This document shows, piece after piece, positions 10,199 through 22,200 of a DNA stretch of 64,000 bases; the first letter of the stretch is position 1; every line of letters starts with the position of its first letter. The stretch is from Trichobilharzia szidati (Eukaryota; Platyhelminthes; Trematoda; Strigeidida; Schistosomatidae). The translations under genes and the position numbers were made by a program. The stretch covers positions 28,386,865 through 28,450,864 of the forward strand of contig OX235275.1 in NCBI GenBank assembly GCA_944472155.2, in the 5' to 3' direction. Under the pieces are notes generated by a model. It worked only from the letters and a program-made list of their open reading frames with translations. It did not search any database and was not told the DNA's origin.

Positions 10199-10231
10199 TT
10201 ATTTTGATAATGTCTCACAATGTTTTACAGT
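10199..10231 (+). repeat. Left inverted end related to Penelope-like terminal repeat
   Basis: It contains TTATTTTGATAATG and TCTCACAATGTT. The reverse complement of 11314-11342 reads TTATTTTGATTAAG and TCTCACAATGTT. It pairs with that segment in inverted orientation about 1.1 kb away and resembles the palindrome arms at 7142-7214. Confidence 0.55.
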
Positions 10232-10333
10232 AATATTTACTGTTGACCACATTTCGACCACAATTTATCATTGCCACTTATAATCATATCAACGTACTCA
10301 CACAAATTTTTTAACTTCGTTTGTATTATCCCA

Positions 10334-10858
10334 TTATTTTTCATTGCTTAACTTGATTGGTAGTAGTATTTTCCATATTTCCGGTATGAGTAATGAGTCA
10401 TTCCTATTGCATGTGTTGGGTGTAGACTCGATGAACCAGGATTCCGTAATCAACCTCTCTCTCCACCTACCTATGTTGCTCTCTAGACTTTTAACCCTAT
10501 CCCACCCTATTGTGTGGTTGTTTGTTAATGCGTGAAGTGCAAATGCTGAGCTTCTTTCTAAATTACTTATCTTTTCAGGGTCAACCATTCTTCCCTTAGC
10601 TAAATTCTTATGTTCCGACAATCTGACTACCCCCGACCGACTAGTTTGACCTATGTAATTGACCTCACAGTCATTGCAGGGTATTTTGTAAATTATATTA
10701 TTTTGTCGAATTGGGTCAACAGGGTCCTTTAACCTAAACAGCCTGTCCCTGAGAGAGTTTGTAGGTTTAAATATCACTCTAATTCCTGCTTTATTAAGAA
10801 TCATGTGTGGGGTCTCAGATGTCCCATGCTTATGTTGCAGAACTGTAGGACTGTATTC
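10334..10858 (-). pseudogene. GIY-YIG endonuclease domain of a Penelope-like element
   Basis: The open frame 10334-10804 (156 codons) contains NIIYKIPCNDCEVNYIGQTS, which holds the GIY-like IIY, a Cys-x2-Cys pair and YIG, followed by VRLSEHKN with the conserved Arg, Glu and His. It then has HALTNNHTIGWDRVK with further conserved His residues, and RERLITESWFI. This is the endonuclease of Penelope-like retroelements, which nicks target DNA for target-primed reverse transcription (family knowledge). The domain itself is intact, but it is cut from the reverse transcriptase by a TGA just upstream. Codons 10805-10858 continue in frame (VLQHKHGTSETPH). Confidence 0.85.
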
Positions 10859-11386
10859 TCACTTATTTATGTTATCATTATTAGTTTTACAATTTTTTCT
10901 TTTTTTTTGCTTTTGACCTTTACTGATCTTCCTAATGAATTCAATAGGATAGTGATTGAACACCAACGCTTGTTCTATCTGTTTCATTTCATCATTTAAG
11001 TCTTTTCTTGTACTACTTAGTGACACTGCTGGGTTCGTTAGCCATTTAACTAAGAGTACTTTTACAGACAACGGATGAGATGAATGCGTCGGCTTTTTAT
11101 AAACGCTAGTGTGCAGTTTACCTTTTTCTATTCGTTTTATTTTACAATCTAACATCACAGCTAATTCTCCTTGTTAATCTTCCGATTCAAATGTGAATTT
11201 TATTCCCTTTACTAGTGAGTTTATATGTGTCAAGAAGCTAGAGATATGTTCTGTTTTTAACACTGTGAAAGTGTTATCCACATATATCTCCACCATATTA
11301 AATGCATTAAGAGCAACATTGTGAGACTTAATCAAAATAAATTTTTTACCCATAATGGAATTATACTCTACCACAGTGCACAAGTT
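10859..11386 (-). pseudogene. Penelope-like reverse transcriptase C-terminal fragment
   Basis: The minus frame gives IYVDNTFTVLKTEHISSFL, where YVDN replaces the usual catalytic YVDD, and then INSLVKGIKFTFESED. A TAA follows, and the same frame continues with GKLHTSVYKKPTHSS, the typical strand after the active site. It runs on to a Lys/Asn-rich end at the TGA at 10859-10861. The Asp-to-Asn change at the active site and the two stops mean no active enzyme. Everything before the YVDD region is missing. Confidence 0.8.
11314..11342 (-). repeat. Right inverted end related to Penelope-like terminal repeat
   Basis: Inverted counterpart of 10199-10231. It overlaps the upstream end of the reverse transcriptase remnant, and the adjoining 11343-11400 segment also resembles, in inverse orientation, 7080-7140 beside the palindrome of remnant 2. 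Confidence 0.5.
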
Positions 11387-11389
11387 CTA

Positions 11390-12710
11390 CTCTTATATTA
11401 ATGCCTTTTACTTACTGACTGTTGTTAATATTACTGATGCTTTATTCCATCTCTTATTAATGTCACTTACTCATCATCTTAAATTATTTCACTATCACTA
11501 GTATTGCTACTATAATCATTGTTAGTAGAAGTAGTGATAGTAGTGGCAGCATTATTTGAAGTATTCAGTCTGTTATTCCTGACCTTTCCAATTTCTTTCT
11601 CTGATAAATAACAGTTTACTGTCTATGGTATTTTAGCTCAGCGTAATCCATTATAGCGAAAATATTCATTCAGACATCTATAGAACACAAATTAATTGAG
11701 CAGAAGATATCCCTTTCGATAATTTCCTCTTCTGGCTCCACAATTATATTAGTTTATATGCATAGAATATTCTAGAATAGTAGTCAATAACAATATTATT
11801 GTTTTAATTAATAATATCGATTTGTAAAGTAAGATCAGTGGAATCATAGTTCACTAAAGATGCTTAAATTATAATAATAGTAAAAATATATTAGAAAATA
11901 GAATATCAACTAAAATAAAGGAAATTCCCCGCTGAACATTGCGGATCATTCGAACCTAGATGGCCAAGGTTAGGACAGTGTCTGAACTAGCTTCTTTTAG
12001 ACGCATAAAATAGTCTTCTTAATGTAGATTCCAATGGCTTCAATAACATTTGGAAAACGAACTCTTAAGGAGAAGTTAAGATTTGTTGATATATGGTAGA
12101 TGACTTTGAAAGCCGCCTCATTAACATCAATACTGTTTTCTATATCCAAAAGATGAGATGGAATAGCGCTACGAGTGGATTTTGTTTATCCTTTACTTAA
12201 CCAACCACGCAGGGTGATGTTCGGAAATCCGACGACAAACACGACAGTGTAACTACCTCCTAATTTCAATCTCTCATACCCATTCATCGTTGTCTATCTG
12301 AACTTGACCTGTAAAATATTAACTATTCTGTCATATATATATATATATTTATAACAAGAATAATAAGAAGGTACAATCGTCACTTTCAAAACAGGCCTCT
12401 TCAGACTTTGCAATTTTAAATCCATTAATTTTAGCGTATGCCATCCCACTAATCGCTAATGAGACTTTTAACATATCAGAAAGTGTATTGTGAACAATTG
12501 CAAGATTGCCTAACAGTTGGTTAGTTTTGACCGTCATTTAAAATGTGCATGGCTGATAAGAACATGAAAAATGTTGGACAAATTATTCACTTGTATACAT
12601 TTATATGTATATATATATATAATATCAAAAAATTTAAGATTCAAAAGGCGAGTATTGTCAGTGGTTTAAAGGATAATATGAATGCTACAGAGAATCATAC
12701 CAACAAATGG
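11390..12710 (+). other. Sequence between the retroelement remnant and the array; no gene seen
   Basis: AT-rich intronic-type sequence with (TA)n tracts at about 12333-12350 and 12609-12622. No open frame with splice sites in the required phase was found. A minus-strand GGTTCGAATGATC around 11949-11961 could be a decayed B box but has no supporting context. Confidence 0.4.
12333..12350. repeat. (TA)n microsatellite
   Basis: Alternating TA run about 360 bp left of the array edge. A second short one lies at 12609-12622. Confidence 0.75.
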
Positions 12711-13203
12711 AATTCCCTTCCGTTCCGTTCTGTCAGCTTCCATGACATCACATGCGAATCCGTGCCATTCCATGTGACGCCATTCCATGCTTGAATTCCC
12801 TTTCATGGCTTTGCATTGCAGTGCAATGTATACCATTTCATTTCGTTGGATTGCATTTCCGTTGACATTCACCCCGCCAAACCCAAACACAGACGGTCAC
12901 GATGACAGCCAGAATTATCCATCAACAACCACTCACCCACTCAACAAAATACCACTACCACACACCACAAAACACATACAAATCACACAAACTAACCAAC
13001 TGTCACACAGATCCACCCACCAACACACACACACCCACACACACAGCAACACAATCACACAGACAAGCAAACAAACAATCGAACGCAAGTCGAATTTCAA
13101 TACATAAATCCAAAGCTCCATCGCTAACTCACTCACTCACTCACTCACTCTATCTCTCTCACTCTATCTCACTCTGTCTCTCTTCCCGTCTCTCCCTCCA
13201 CAG
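12711..13203 (+). repeat. Truncated first intron copy marking the array's left edge
   Basis: The array begins at AATTCCCTTCCGTTCCG with the second half of a long-family intron (subtype with CATTCACCCCGCC and GACGGTCACGATGAC), including the (CA)n, the (TCAC)n and the pyrimidine tract that serves as acceptor for exon 1. The first roughly 115 bp of a normal intron copy are absent. The duplication breakpoint therefore lies inside the intron, as expected if a genomic fragment with one exon was amplified. Confidence 0.85.
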
Positions 13204-13299
13204 AAACACAACCAGTCACAGATCAGTCAGAAAGCACTCAGTCGGAAGGCACTGATCAACAGTTGACTACCACGCCTCAATTCGAGTCAACAACACCAG
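13204..13299 (+). CDS. First repeat exon of the array
   Basis: This is the leftmost copy of the 96-nt exon, which receives the splice from the unique N-terminal part. If joined to the exon ending at 8537 or 5778 (both end in A), its first codon is AAA (Lys) instead of the GAA (Glu) made at internal repeat junctions. Sequence is otherwise identical to the majority exon. Confidence 0.8.
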
Positions 13300-16200
13300 G
13301 TCAGTCAATTCCCTTTGATTATGATGATCACTTTTATTTTTATTCACCGAACACCCGCCCTCTGCAATCACATCAGTCCAATCCACCAGCGGTGGAGACC
13401 CGTCCAATTCCCATCCGTTCCGTTCTGTCACCTTCCATGACATCACATGCCATTCCGTGCCATTCCATGTGACGCCATTCCATGACATGCTTTCCCTTGC
13501 AAGGCTTTACATTGCAATGCATTGGATTCCATTTCATTTCATTGCATCGCTTTCCCGAAAAAATCCAACCCGCCAGACAATCACACAGCCGGCCACGATG
13601 ACAGCCAGAATTATCCATCAACAACCACTCACCCACTCAACAAAATACCACTACCACACACCACAAAACACATACAAATCACACAAACTAACCAACTGTC
13701 ACACAGATCCACCCACCAACACACACACACACACACAGCAACACAATCACACAGACAAGCAAACAAACAATCGAACGCAAGTCGAATTTCAATACATAAA
13801 TCCAAGGCTCCATCGCTAACTCACTCACTCTATCTCTCTCACTCTATCTCACTCTGTCTCTCTTCCCGTCTCTCCCTCCACAGAAACACAACCAGTCACA
13901 GATCAGTCAGAAAGCACTCAGTCGGAAGGCACTGATCAACAGTTGACTACCACGCCTCAATTCGAGTCAACAACACCAGGTCAGTCAATTCCCTTTGATT
14001 ATGATGATCACTTTTATTTTTATTCACCGAACACCCGCCCTCTGCAATCACATCAGTCCAATCCACCAGCAGTGGAGACCCGTCCAATTCCCATCCGTTC
14101 CCTTCTGTCACCTTCCATGACATCACATGCCATTCCGTGCCATTCCATGTGACGCCATTCCATGACATGCTTTCCCTTGCAAGGCTTTACATTGCAATGC
14201 ATTGGATTCCATTTCATTTCATTGCATCGCTTTCCCGAAAACATCCAACCCGCCAGACAATCACACAGCCGGCCACGATGACAGCCAGAATTATCCATCA
14301 ACAACCACTCACCCACTCAACAAAATACCACTACCACACACCACAAAACACATACAAATCACACAAACTAACCAACTGTCACACAGATCCACCCACCAAC
14401 ACACACACACACACAGCAACACAATCACACAGACAAGCAAACAAACAATCGAACGCAAGTCGAATTTCAATACATAAATCCAAGGCTCCATCGCTAACTC
14501 ACTCACTCACTCACTCTATCTCTCTCACTCTATCTCACTCTGTCTCTCTTCCCGTCTCTCCCTCCACAGAAACACAACCAGTCACAGATCAGTCAGAAAG
14601 CACTCAGTCGGAAGGCACTGATCAACAGTTGACTACCACGCCTCAATTCGAGTCAACAACACCAGGTCAGTCAATTCCCTTTGATTATGATGATCACTTT
14701 TATTTTTATTCACCGAACACCCGCCCTCTGCAATCACATCAGTCCAATCCACCAGCAGTTGGGACCTGTCCAATTCCCTTCCGTTCCGTTCTGTCACCTT
14801 CCATGACATCACATGCCATTCCGTGCCATTCCATGTGACGCCATTCCATGACACGCTTTCCCTTGCAAGGCTTTACATTGCAATGCATTGGATTCCATTT
14901 CATTTCATTGCATCGCTTTCCCGAAAAAATCCAACCCGCCAGACAATCACACAGCCGGCCACGATGACAGCCAGAATTATCCATCAACAACCACTCACCC
15001 ACTCAACAAAATACCACTACCACACACCACAAAACACATACAAATCACACAAACTAACCAACTGTCACACAGATCCACCCACCAACACACACACACACAC
15101 AGCAACACAATCACACAGACAAGCAAACAAACAATCGAACGCAAGTCGAATTTCAATACATAAATCCAAGGCTCCATCGCTAACTCACTCACTCACTCAC
15201 TCACTCACTCTATCTCTCTCACTCTATCTCACTCTGTCTCTCTTCCCGTCTCTCCCTCCACAGAAACACAACCAGTCACAGATCAGTCAGAAAGCACTCA
15301 GTCGGAAGGCACTGATCAACAGTTGACTACCACGCCTCAATTCGAGTCAACAACACCAGGTCAGTCAATTCCCTTTGATTATGATGATCACTTTTATTTT
15401 TATTCACCGAACACCCGCCCTCTGCAATCACATCAGTCCAATCCACCAGCAGTGGAGTCCCGTCCAGTTCCCTTCCGTTCCGTTCTGTCACCTTCCATGA
15501 CATCACATGCCATTCCGTGCCATTCCATGTGACGCCATTCCATGACACGCTTTCCCTTGCAAGGCTTTACATTGCAATGCATTGGATTCCATTTCATTTC
15601 ATTGCATCGCTTTCCCGAAAAAATCCAACCCGCCAGACAATCACACAGCCGGCCACGATGACAGCCAGAATTATCCATCAACAACCACTCACCCACTCAA
15701 CAAAATACCACTACCACACACCACAAAACACATACAAATCACACAAACTAACCAACTGTCACACAGATCCACCCACCAACACACACACACACACAGCAAC
15801 ACAATCACACAGACAAGCAAACAAACAATCGAACGCAAGTCGAATTTCAATACATAAATCCAAGGCTCCATCGCTAACTCACTCACTCACTCACTCACTC
15901 TATCTCTCTCACTCTATCTCACTCTGTCTCTCTTCCCGTCTCTCCCTCCACAGAAACACAACCAGTCACAGATCAGTCAGAAAGCACTCAGTCGGAAGGC
16001 ACTGATCAACAGTTGACTACCACGCCTCAATTCGAGTCAACAACACCAGGTCAGTCAATTCCCTTTGATTATGATGATCACTTTTATTTTTATTCACCGA
16101 ACACCCGCCCTCTGCAATCACATCAGTCCAATTCACCAGCAGTGGAGACCCGTCCAATTCCCTTCCGTTCCGTTCTGTCACCTTCCATGACATCACATGC

Positions 16201-19200
16201 GAATCCGTGCCAATCCATGTGACGCCATTCCATGCCTTGCATTCCCTTTAATGGCTTTGCATTTCAGTGAAATGTATTCCATTTCATTTCGTTGGATTGC
16301 ATTCCCGTTGGCATTCACCCCGCCAAACCCAAACACAGACGGTCACGATGACAGCCAGAATTATCCATCAACAACCACTCACCCACTCAACAAAATACCA
16401 CTACCACACACCACAAAACACATACAAATCACACAAACTAACCAACTGTCACACAGATCCACCCACCAACACACACACACACACACAGCAACACAATCAC
16501 ACAGACAAGCAAACAAACAATCGAACGCAAGTCGAATTTCAATACATAAATCCAAGGCTCCATCGCTAACTCACTCACTCACTCACTCACTCACTCTATC
16601 TCTCTCACTCTATCTCACTCTGTCTCTCTTCCCGTCTCTCCCTCCACAGAAACACAACCAGTCACAGATCAGTCAGAAAGCACTCAGTCGGAAGGCACTG
16701 ATCAACAGTTGACTACCACGCCTCAATTCGAGTCAACAACACCAGGTCAGTCAATTCCCTTTGATTATGATGATCACTTTTAATTTTATTCACCGAACAC
16801 CCGCCCTCTGCAATCACATCAGTCCAATCCACCAGCAGTGGAGTCCCGTCCAGTTCCCTTCCGGTCCGTTGTGTGACCTTCCATGACATCACATGCGAAT
16901 CCGTGCCAATCCATGTGACGCCATTCCATGCCTTGCATTCCCTTTAATGGCTTTGCATTTCAGTGAAATGTATTCCATTTCATTTCGTTGGATTGCATTC
17001 CCGTTGACATTCACCCCGCCAAACCCAAACACAGACGGTCACGATGACAGCCAGAATTATCCATCAACAACCACTCACCCACTCAACAAAATACCACTAC
17101 CACACACCACAAAACACATACAAATCACACAAACTAACCAACTGTCACACAGATCCACCCACCAACACACACACACACACACAGCAACACAATCACACAG
17201 ACAAGCAAACAAACAATCGAACGCAAGTCGAATTTCAATACATAAATCCAAGGCTCCATCGCTAACTCACTCACTCACTCACTCACTCACTCTATCTCTC
17301 TCACTCTATCTCACTCTGTCTCTCTTCCCGTCTCTCCCTCCACAGAAACACAACCAGTCACAGATCAGTCAGAAAGCACTCAGTCGGAAGGCACTGATCA
17401 GCAGTTGACTACCACGCCTCAATTCGAGTCAACAACACCAGGTCAGTCAATTCCCTTTGATTATGATGATCACTTTTATTTTTATTCACCGAACACCCGC
17501 CCTCTGCAATCACATCAGTCCAATTCACAAGCAGTGGAGTCCCGTCCAGTTCCCTTCCGTTCCGTTCTGTCACCTTCCATGACATCACATGCCATTCCGT
17601 GCCATTCCATGTGACGCCATTCCATGCCATGCTTTCCCTTGCATGGCTTTACATTGCAATGCATTGGATTCCATTTCATTTCATTGCATCGCTTTCCCGA
17701 AAACATCCAACCCGCCAGACAATCACACAGCCGGCCACGATGACAGCCAGAATTATCCATCAACAACCACTCACCCACTCAACAAAATACCACTACCACA
17801 CACCACAAAACACATACAAATCACACAAACTAACCAACTGTCACACAGATCCACCCACCAACACACACACACACACACAGCAACACAATCACACAGACAA
17901 GCAAACAAACAATCGAACGCAAGTCGAATTTCAATACATAAATCAAAAGCTCCATCGCTAACTCACTCACTCACTCACTCACTCTATCTCTCTCACTCTA
18001 TCTCACTCTGTCTCTCTTCCCGTCTCTCCCTCCACAGAAACACAACCAGTCACAGATCAGTCAGAAAGCACTCAGTCGGAAGGCACTGATCAACAGTTGA
18101 CTACCACGCCTCAATTCGAGTCAACAACACCAGGTCAGTCAATTCCCTTTGATTATGATGATCACTTTTATTTTTATTCACCGAACACCCGCCCTCTGCA
18201 ATCACATCAGTCCAATTCACCAGCAGTGGAGACCCGTCCAATTCCCTTCCGTTCCGTTCTGTCAGCTTCCATGACATCACATGCGAATCCGTGCCAATCC
18301 ATGTGACGCCATTCCGTGCCTTGCATTCCCTTTAATGGCTTTGCATTTCAGTGAAATGTGTTCCATTTCATTTCGTTGGATTGCATTTCCGTTGACATTC
18401 ATCCCGCCAAACCCAAACACAGACGGTCACGATGACAGCCAGAATTATCCATCAACAACCACTCACACACTCAACAAAATACGACTACCACACACCACAA
18501 AACACCTACAAATCACACAAACTAACCAACTGTCACACACATCCACCCACCAACACACACACACACACAGCCACACAATCACACAGACAAGCAAACAAAC
18601 AATCGAACGCAAGTCGAATTTCAATACATAAATCGAAAGCTCCATCGCTAACTCACTCACTCACTCACTCACTCTATCTCTCTCACTCTATCTCACTCTG
18701 TCTCTCTTCCCGTCTCTCCCTCCACAGAAACACAACCAGTCACAGATCAGTCAGAAAGCACTCAGTCGGAAGGCACTGATCAACAGTTGACTACCACGCC
18801 TCAATTCGAGTCAACAACACCAGGTCAGTCAATTCCCTTTGATTAAGATGATCACTTTTAATTTTATTCACCGAACACCCGCCCTCTGCAATCACATCAG
18901 TCCAATCCACCAGCAGTGGAGTCCCGTCCAGTTCCCTTCCGGTCCGTTGTGTGACCTTCCATGACATCACATGCCATTCCGTGCCATTCCATGTGACGCC
19001 ATTCCATGCCATGCTTTCCCTTGCATGGCTTTGCATTGCAATGCATTGGATTCCATTTCATTCCATTGCATTGCTTCCCGTAAACATCTACCCCGCCAGA
19101 CAATCACACAGCCGGCCACGATGACAGCCAATATTTTCCATCAACAACCACTCACACACTCAACAAAATACGACTACCACACACCACAAAACACCTACAA

Positions 19201-22200
19201 ATCACACAAACTAACCAACTGTCACACACATCCACCCACCAACACACACACACACACAGCCACACAATCACACAGACAAGCAAACAAACAATCGAACGCA
19301 AGTCGAATTTCAATACATAAATCCAAGGCTCCATCGCTAACTCACTCACTCACTCACTCACTCTATCTCTCTCACTCTATCTCACTCTGTCTCTCTTCCC
19401 GTCTCTCCCTCCACAGAAACACAACCAGTCACAGATCAGTCAGAAAGCACTCAGTCGGAAGGCACTGATCAACAGTTGACTACCACGCCTCAATTCGAGT
19501 CAACAACACCAGGTCAGTCAATTCCCTTTGATTATGATGATCACTTTTATTTTTATTCACCGAACACCCGCCCTCTGCAATCACATCAGTCCAATCCACC
19601 AGCGGTGGAGACCCGTCCAATTCCCTTCCGTTCCGTTCTGTCAGCTTCCATGACATCTGATGCGAATCCGTGCCATTCCATGTGGCGCCATTCCATGCCT
19701 TGCATTTTCTTTAATGGCTTTGCATTGCAGTGAAATGTATTTCATTTCATTTCGTTGGATTGCATTCCCGTTGACATTCACCCCGCCAAACCATCACACA
19801 GACGGTCACGATGACAGCCAGAATTATCCATCAACAACCACTCACCCACTCAACAAAATACCACTCCCACACACCACGAAACACATACAAATCACACAAA
19901 CTAACCAACTGTCACACAGATCCACCCACCAACACACACACACACACACAGCAACACAATCACACAGACAAGCAAACAAACAATCGAACGCAAGTCGAAT
20001 TTCAATACATAAATCCAAAGCTCCATCGCTAACTCACTCACTCACTCACTCACTCTATCTCTCTCACTCTATCTCACTCTGTCTCTCTTCCCGTCTCTCC
20101 CTCCACAGAAACACAACCAGTCACAGATCAGTCAGAAAGCACTCAGTCGGAAGGCACTGATCAACAGTTGACTACCACGCCTCAATTCGAGTCAACAACA
20201 CCAGGTCAGTCAATTCCCTTTGATTAAGATGATCACTTTTAATTTTATTCACCGAACACCCGCCCTCTGCAATCACATCAGTCCAATCCACCAGCAGTGG
20301 AGTCCCGTCCAGTTCCCTTCCGGTCCGTTGTGTGACCTTCCATGACATCACATGCCATTCCGTGCCATTCCATGTGACGCCATTCCATGCCATGCTTTCC
20401 CTTGCATGGCTTTGCATTGCAATGCATTGGATTCCATTTCATTCCATTGCATTGCCTTCCCGTAAACATCTACCCCGCCAGACAATCACACAGCCGGCCA
20501 CGATGACAGCCAATATTATCCATCAACAACCACTCACCCACTCAACAAAATACCACTACCACACACCACGAAACACATACAAATCACACAAACTAACCAA
20601 CTGTCACACAGATCCACCCACCAACACACACACACACACACAGCAACACAATCACACAGACAAGCAAACAAACAATCGAACGCAAGTCGAATTTCAATAC
20701 ATAAATCCAAGGCTCCATCGCTAACTCACTCACTCACTCACTCACTCTATCTCTCTCACTCTATCTCACTCTGTCTCTCTTCCCGTCTCTCCCTCCACAG
20801 AAACACAACCAGTCACAGATCAGTCAGAAAGCACTCAGTCGGAAGGCACTGATCAACAGTTGACTACCACGCCTCAATTCGAGTCAACAACACCAGGTCA
20901 GTCAATTCCCTTTGATTATGATGATCACTTTTATTTTTATTCACCGAACACCCGCCCTCTGCAATCACATCAGTCCAATCCACCAGCAGTTGGGACCTGT
21001 CCAATTCCCTTCCGTTCCGTTCTGTCACCTTCCATGACATCACATGCCATTCCGTGCCATTCCATGTGACGCCATTCCATGACATGCTTTCCCTTGCAAG
21101 GCTTTACATTGCAATGCATTGGATTCCATTTCATTTCATTGCATCGCTTTCCCGAAAACATCCAACCCGCCAGACAATCACACAGCCGGCCACGATGACA
21201 GCCAGAATTATCCATCAACAACCACTCACCCACTCAACAAAATACCACTACCACACACCACAAAACACATACAAATCACACAAACTAACCAACTGTCACA
21301 CAGATCCACCCACCAACACACACACACACACACAGCAACACAATCACACAGACAAGCAAACAAACAATCGAACGCAAGTCGAATTTCAATACATAAATCC
21401 AAGGCTCCATCGCTAACTCACTCACTCACTCACTCTATCTCTCTCACTCTATCTCACTCTGTCTCTCTTCCCGTCTCTCCCTCCACAGAAACACAACCAG
21501 TCACAGATCAGTCAGAAAGCACTCAGTCGGAAGGCACTGATCAACAGTTGACTACCACGCCTCAATTCGAGTCAACAACACCAGGTCAGTCAATTCCCTT
21601 TGATTATGATGATCACTTTTATTTTTATTCACCGAACACCCGCCCTCTGCAATCACATCAGTCCAATCCACCAGCAGTTGGGACCTGTCCAATTCCCTTC
21701 CGTTCCGTTCTGTCACCTTCCATGACATCACATGCCATTCCGTGCCATTCCATGTGACGCCATTCAATGACATGCTTTCCCTTGCAAGGCTTTACATTGC
21801 AATGCATTGGATTCCATTTCATTTCATTGCATCGCTTTCCCGAAAACATCCAACCCGCCAGACAATCACACAGCCGGCCACGATGACAGCCAGAATTATC
21901 CATCAACAACCACTCACCCACTCAACAAAATACCACTACCACACACCACGAAACACATACAAATCACACAAACTAACCAACTGTCACACAGATCCACCCA
22001 CCAACACACACACACACACACAGCAACACAATCACACAGACAAGCAAACAAACAATCGAACGCAAGTCGAATTTCAATACATAAATCCAAGGCTCCATCG
22101 CTAACTCACTCACTCACTCACTCACTCTATCTCTCTCACTCTATCTCACTCTGTCTCTCTTCCCGTCTCTCCCTCCACAGAAACACAACCAGTCACAGAT

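Larger units (their letters stand above)
10199..11389 (-). mobile_element. Penelope-like retroelement remnant 1, flanked by inverted related ends
   Basis: The minus strand carries the end of a reverse transcriptase domain and then a well preserved GIY-YIG endonuclease, all in one reading frame broken only by two stop codons (TAA at 11174-11176, TGA at 10859-10861). Related sequences TTATTTTGATAA...CTCACAATGTT at 10199-10231 and its inverted counterpart at 11314-11342 lie around it, resembling the inverted terminal repeats some Penelope-like elements carry. The copy is 5'-truncated. It is less decayed than remnant 2, so probably younger. Confidence 0.8.
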
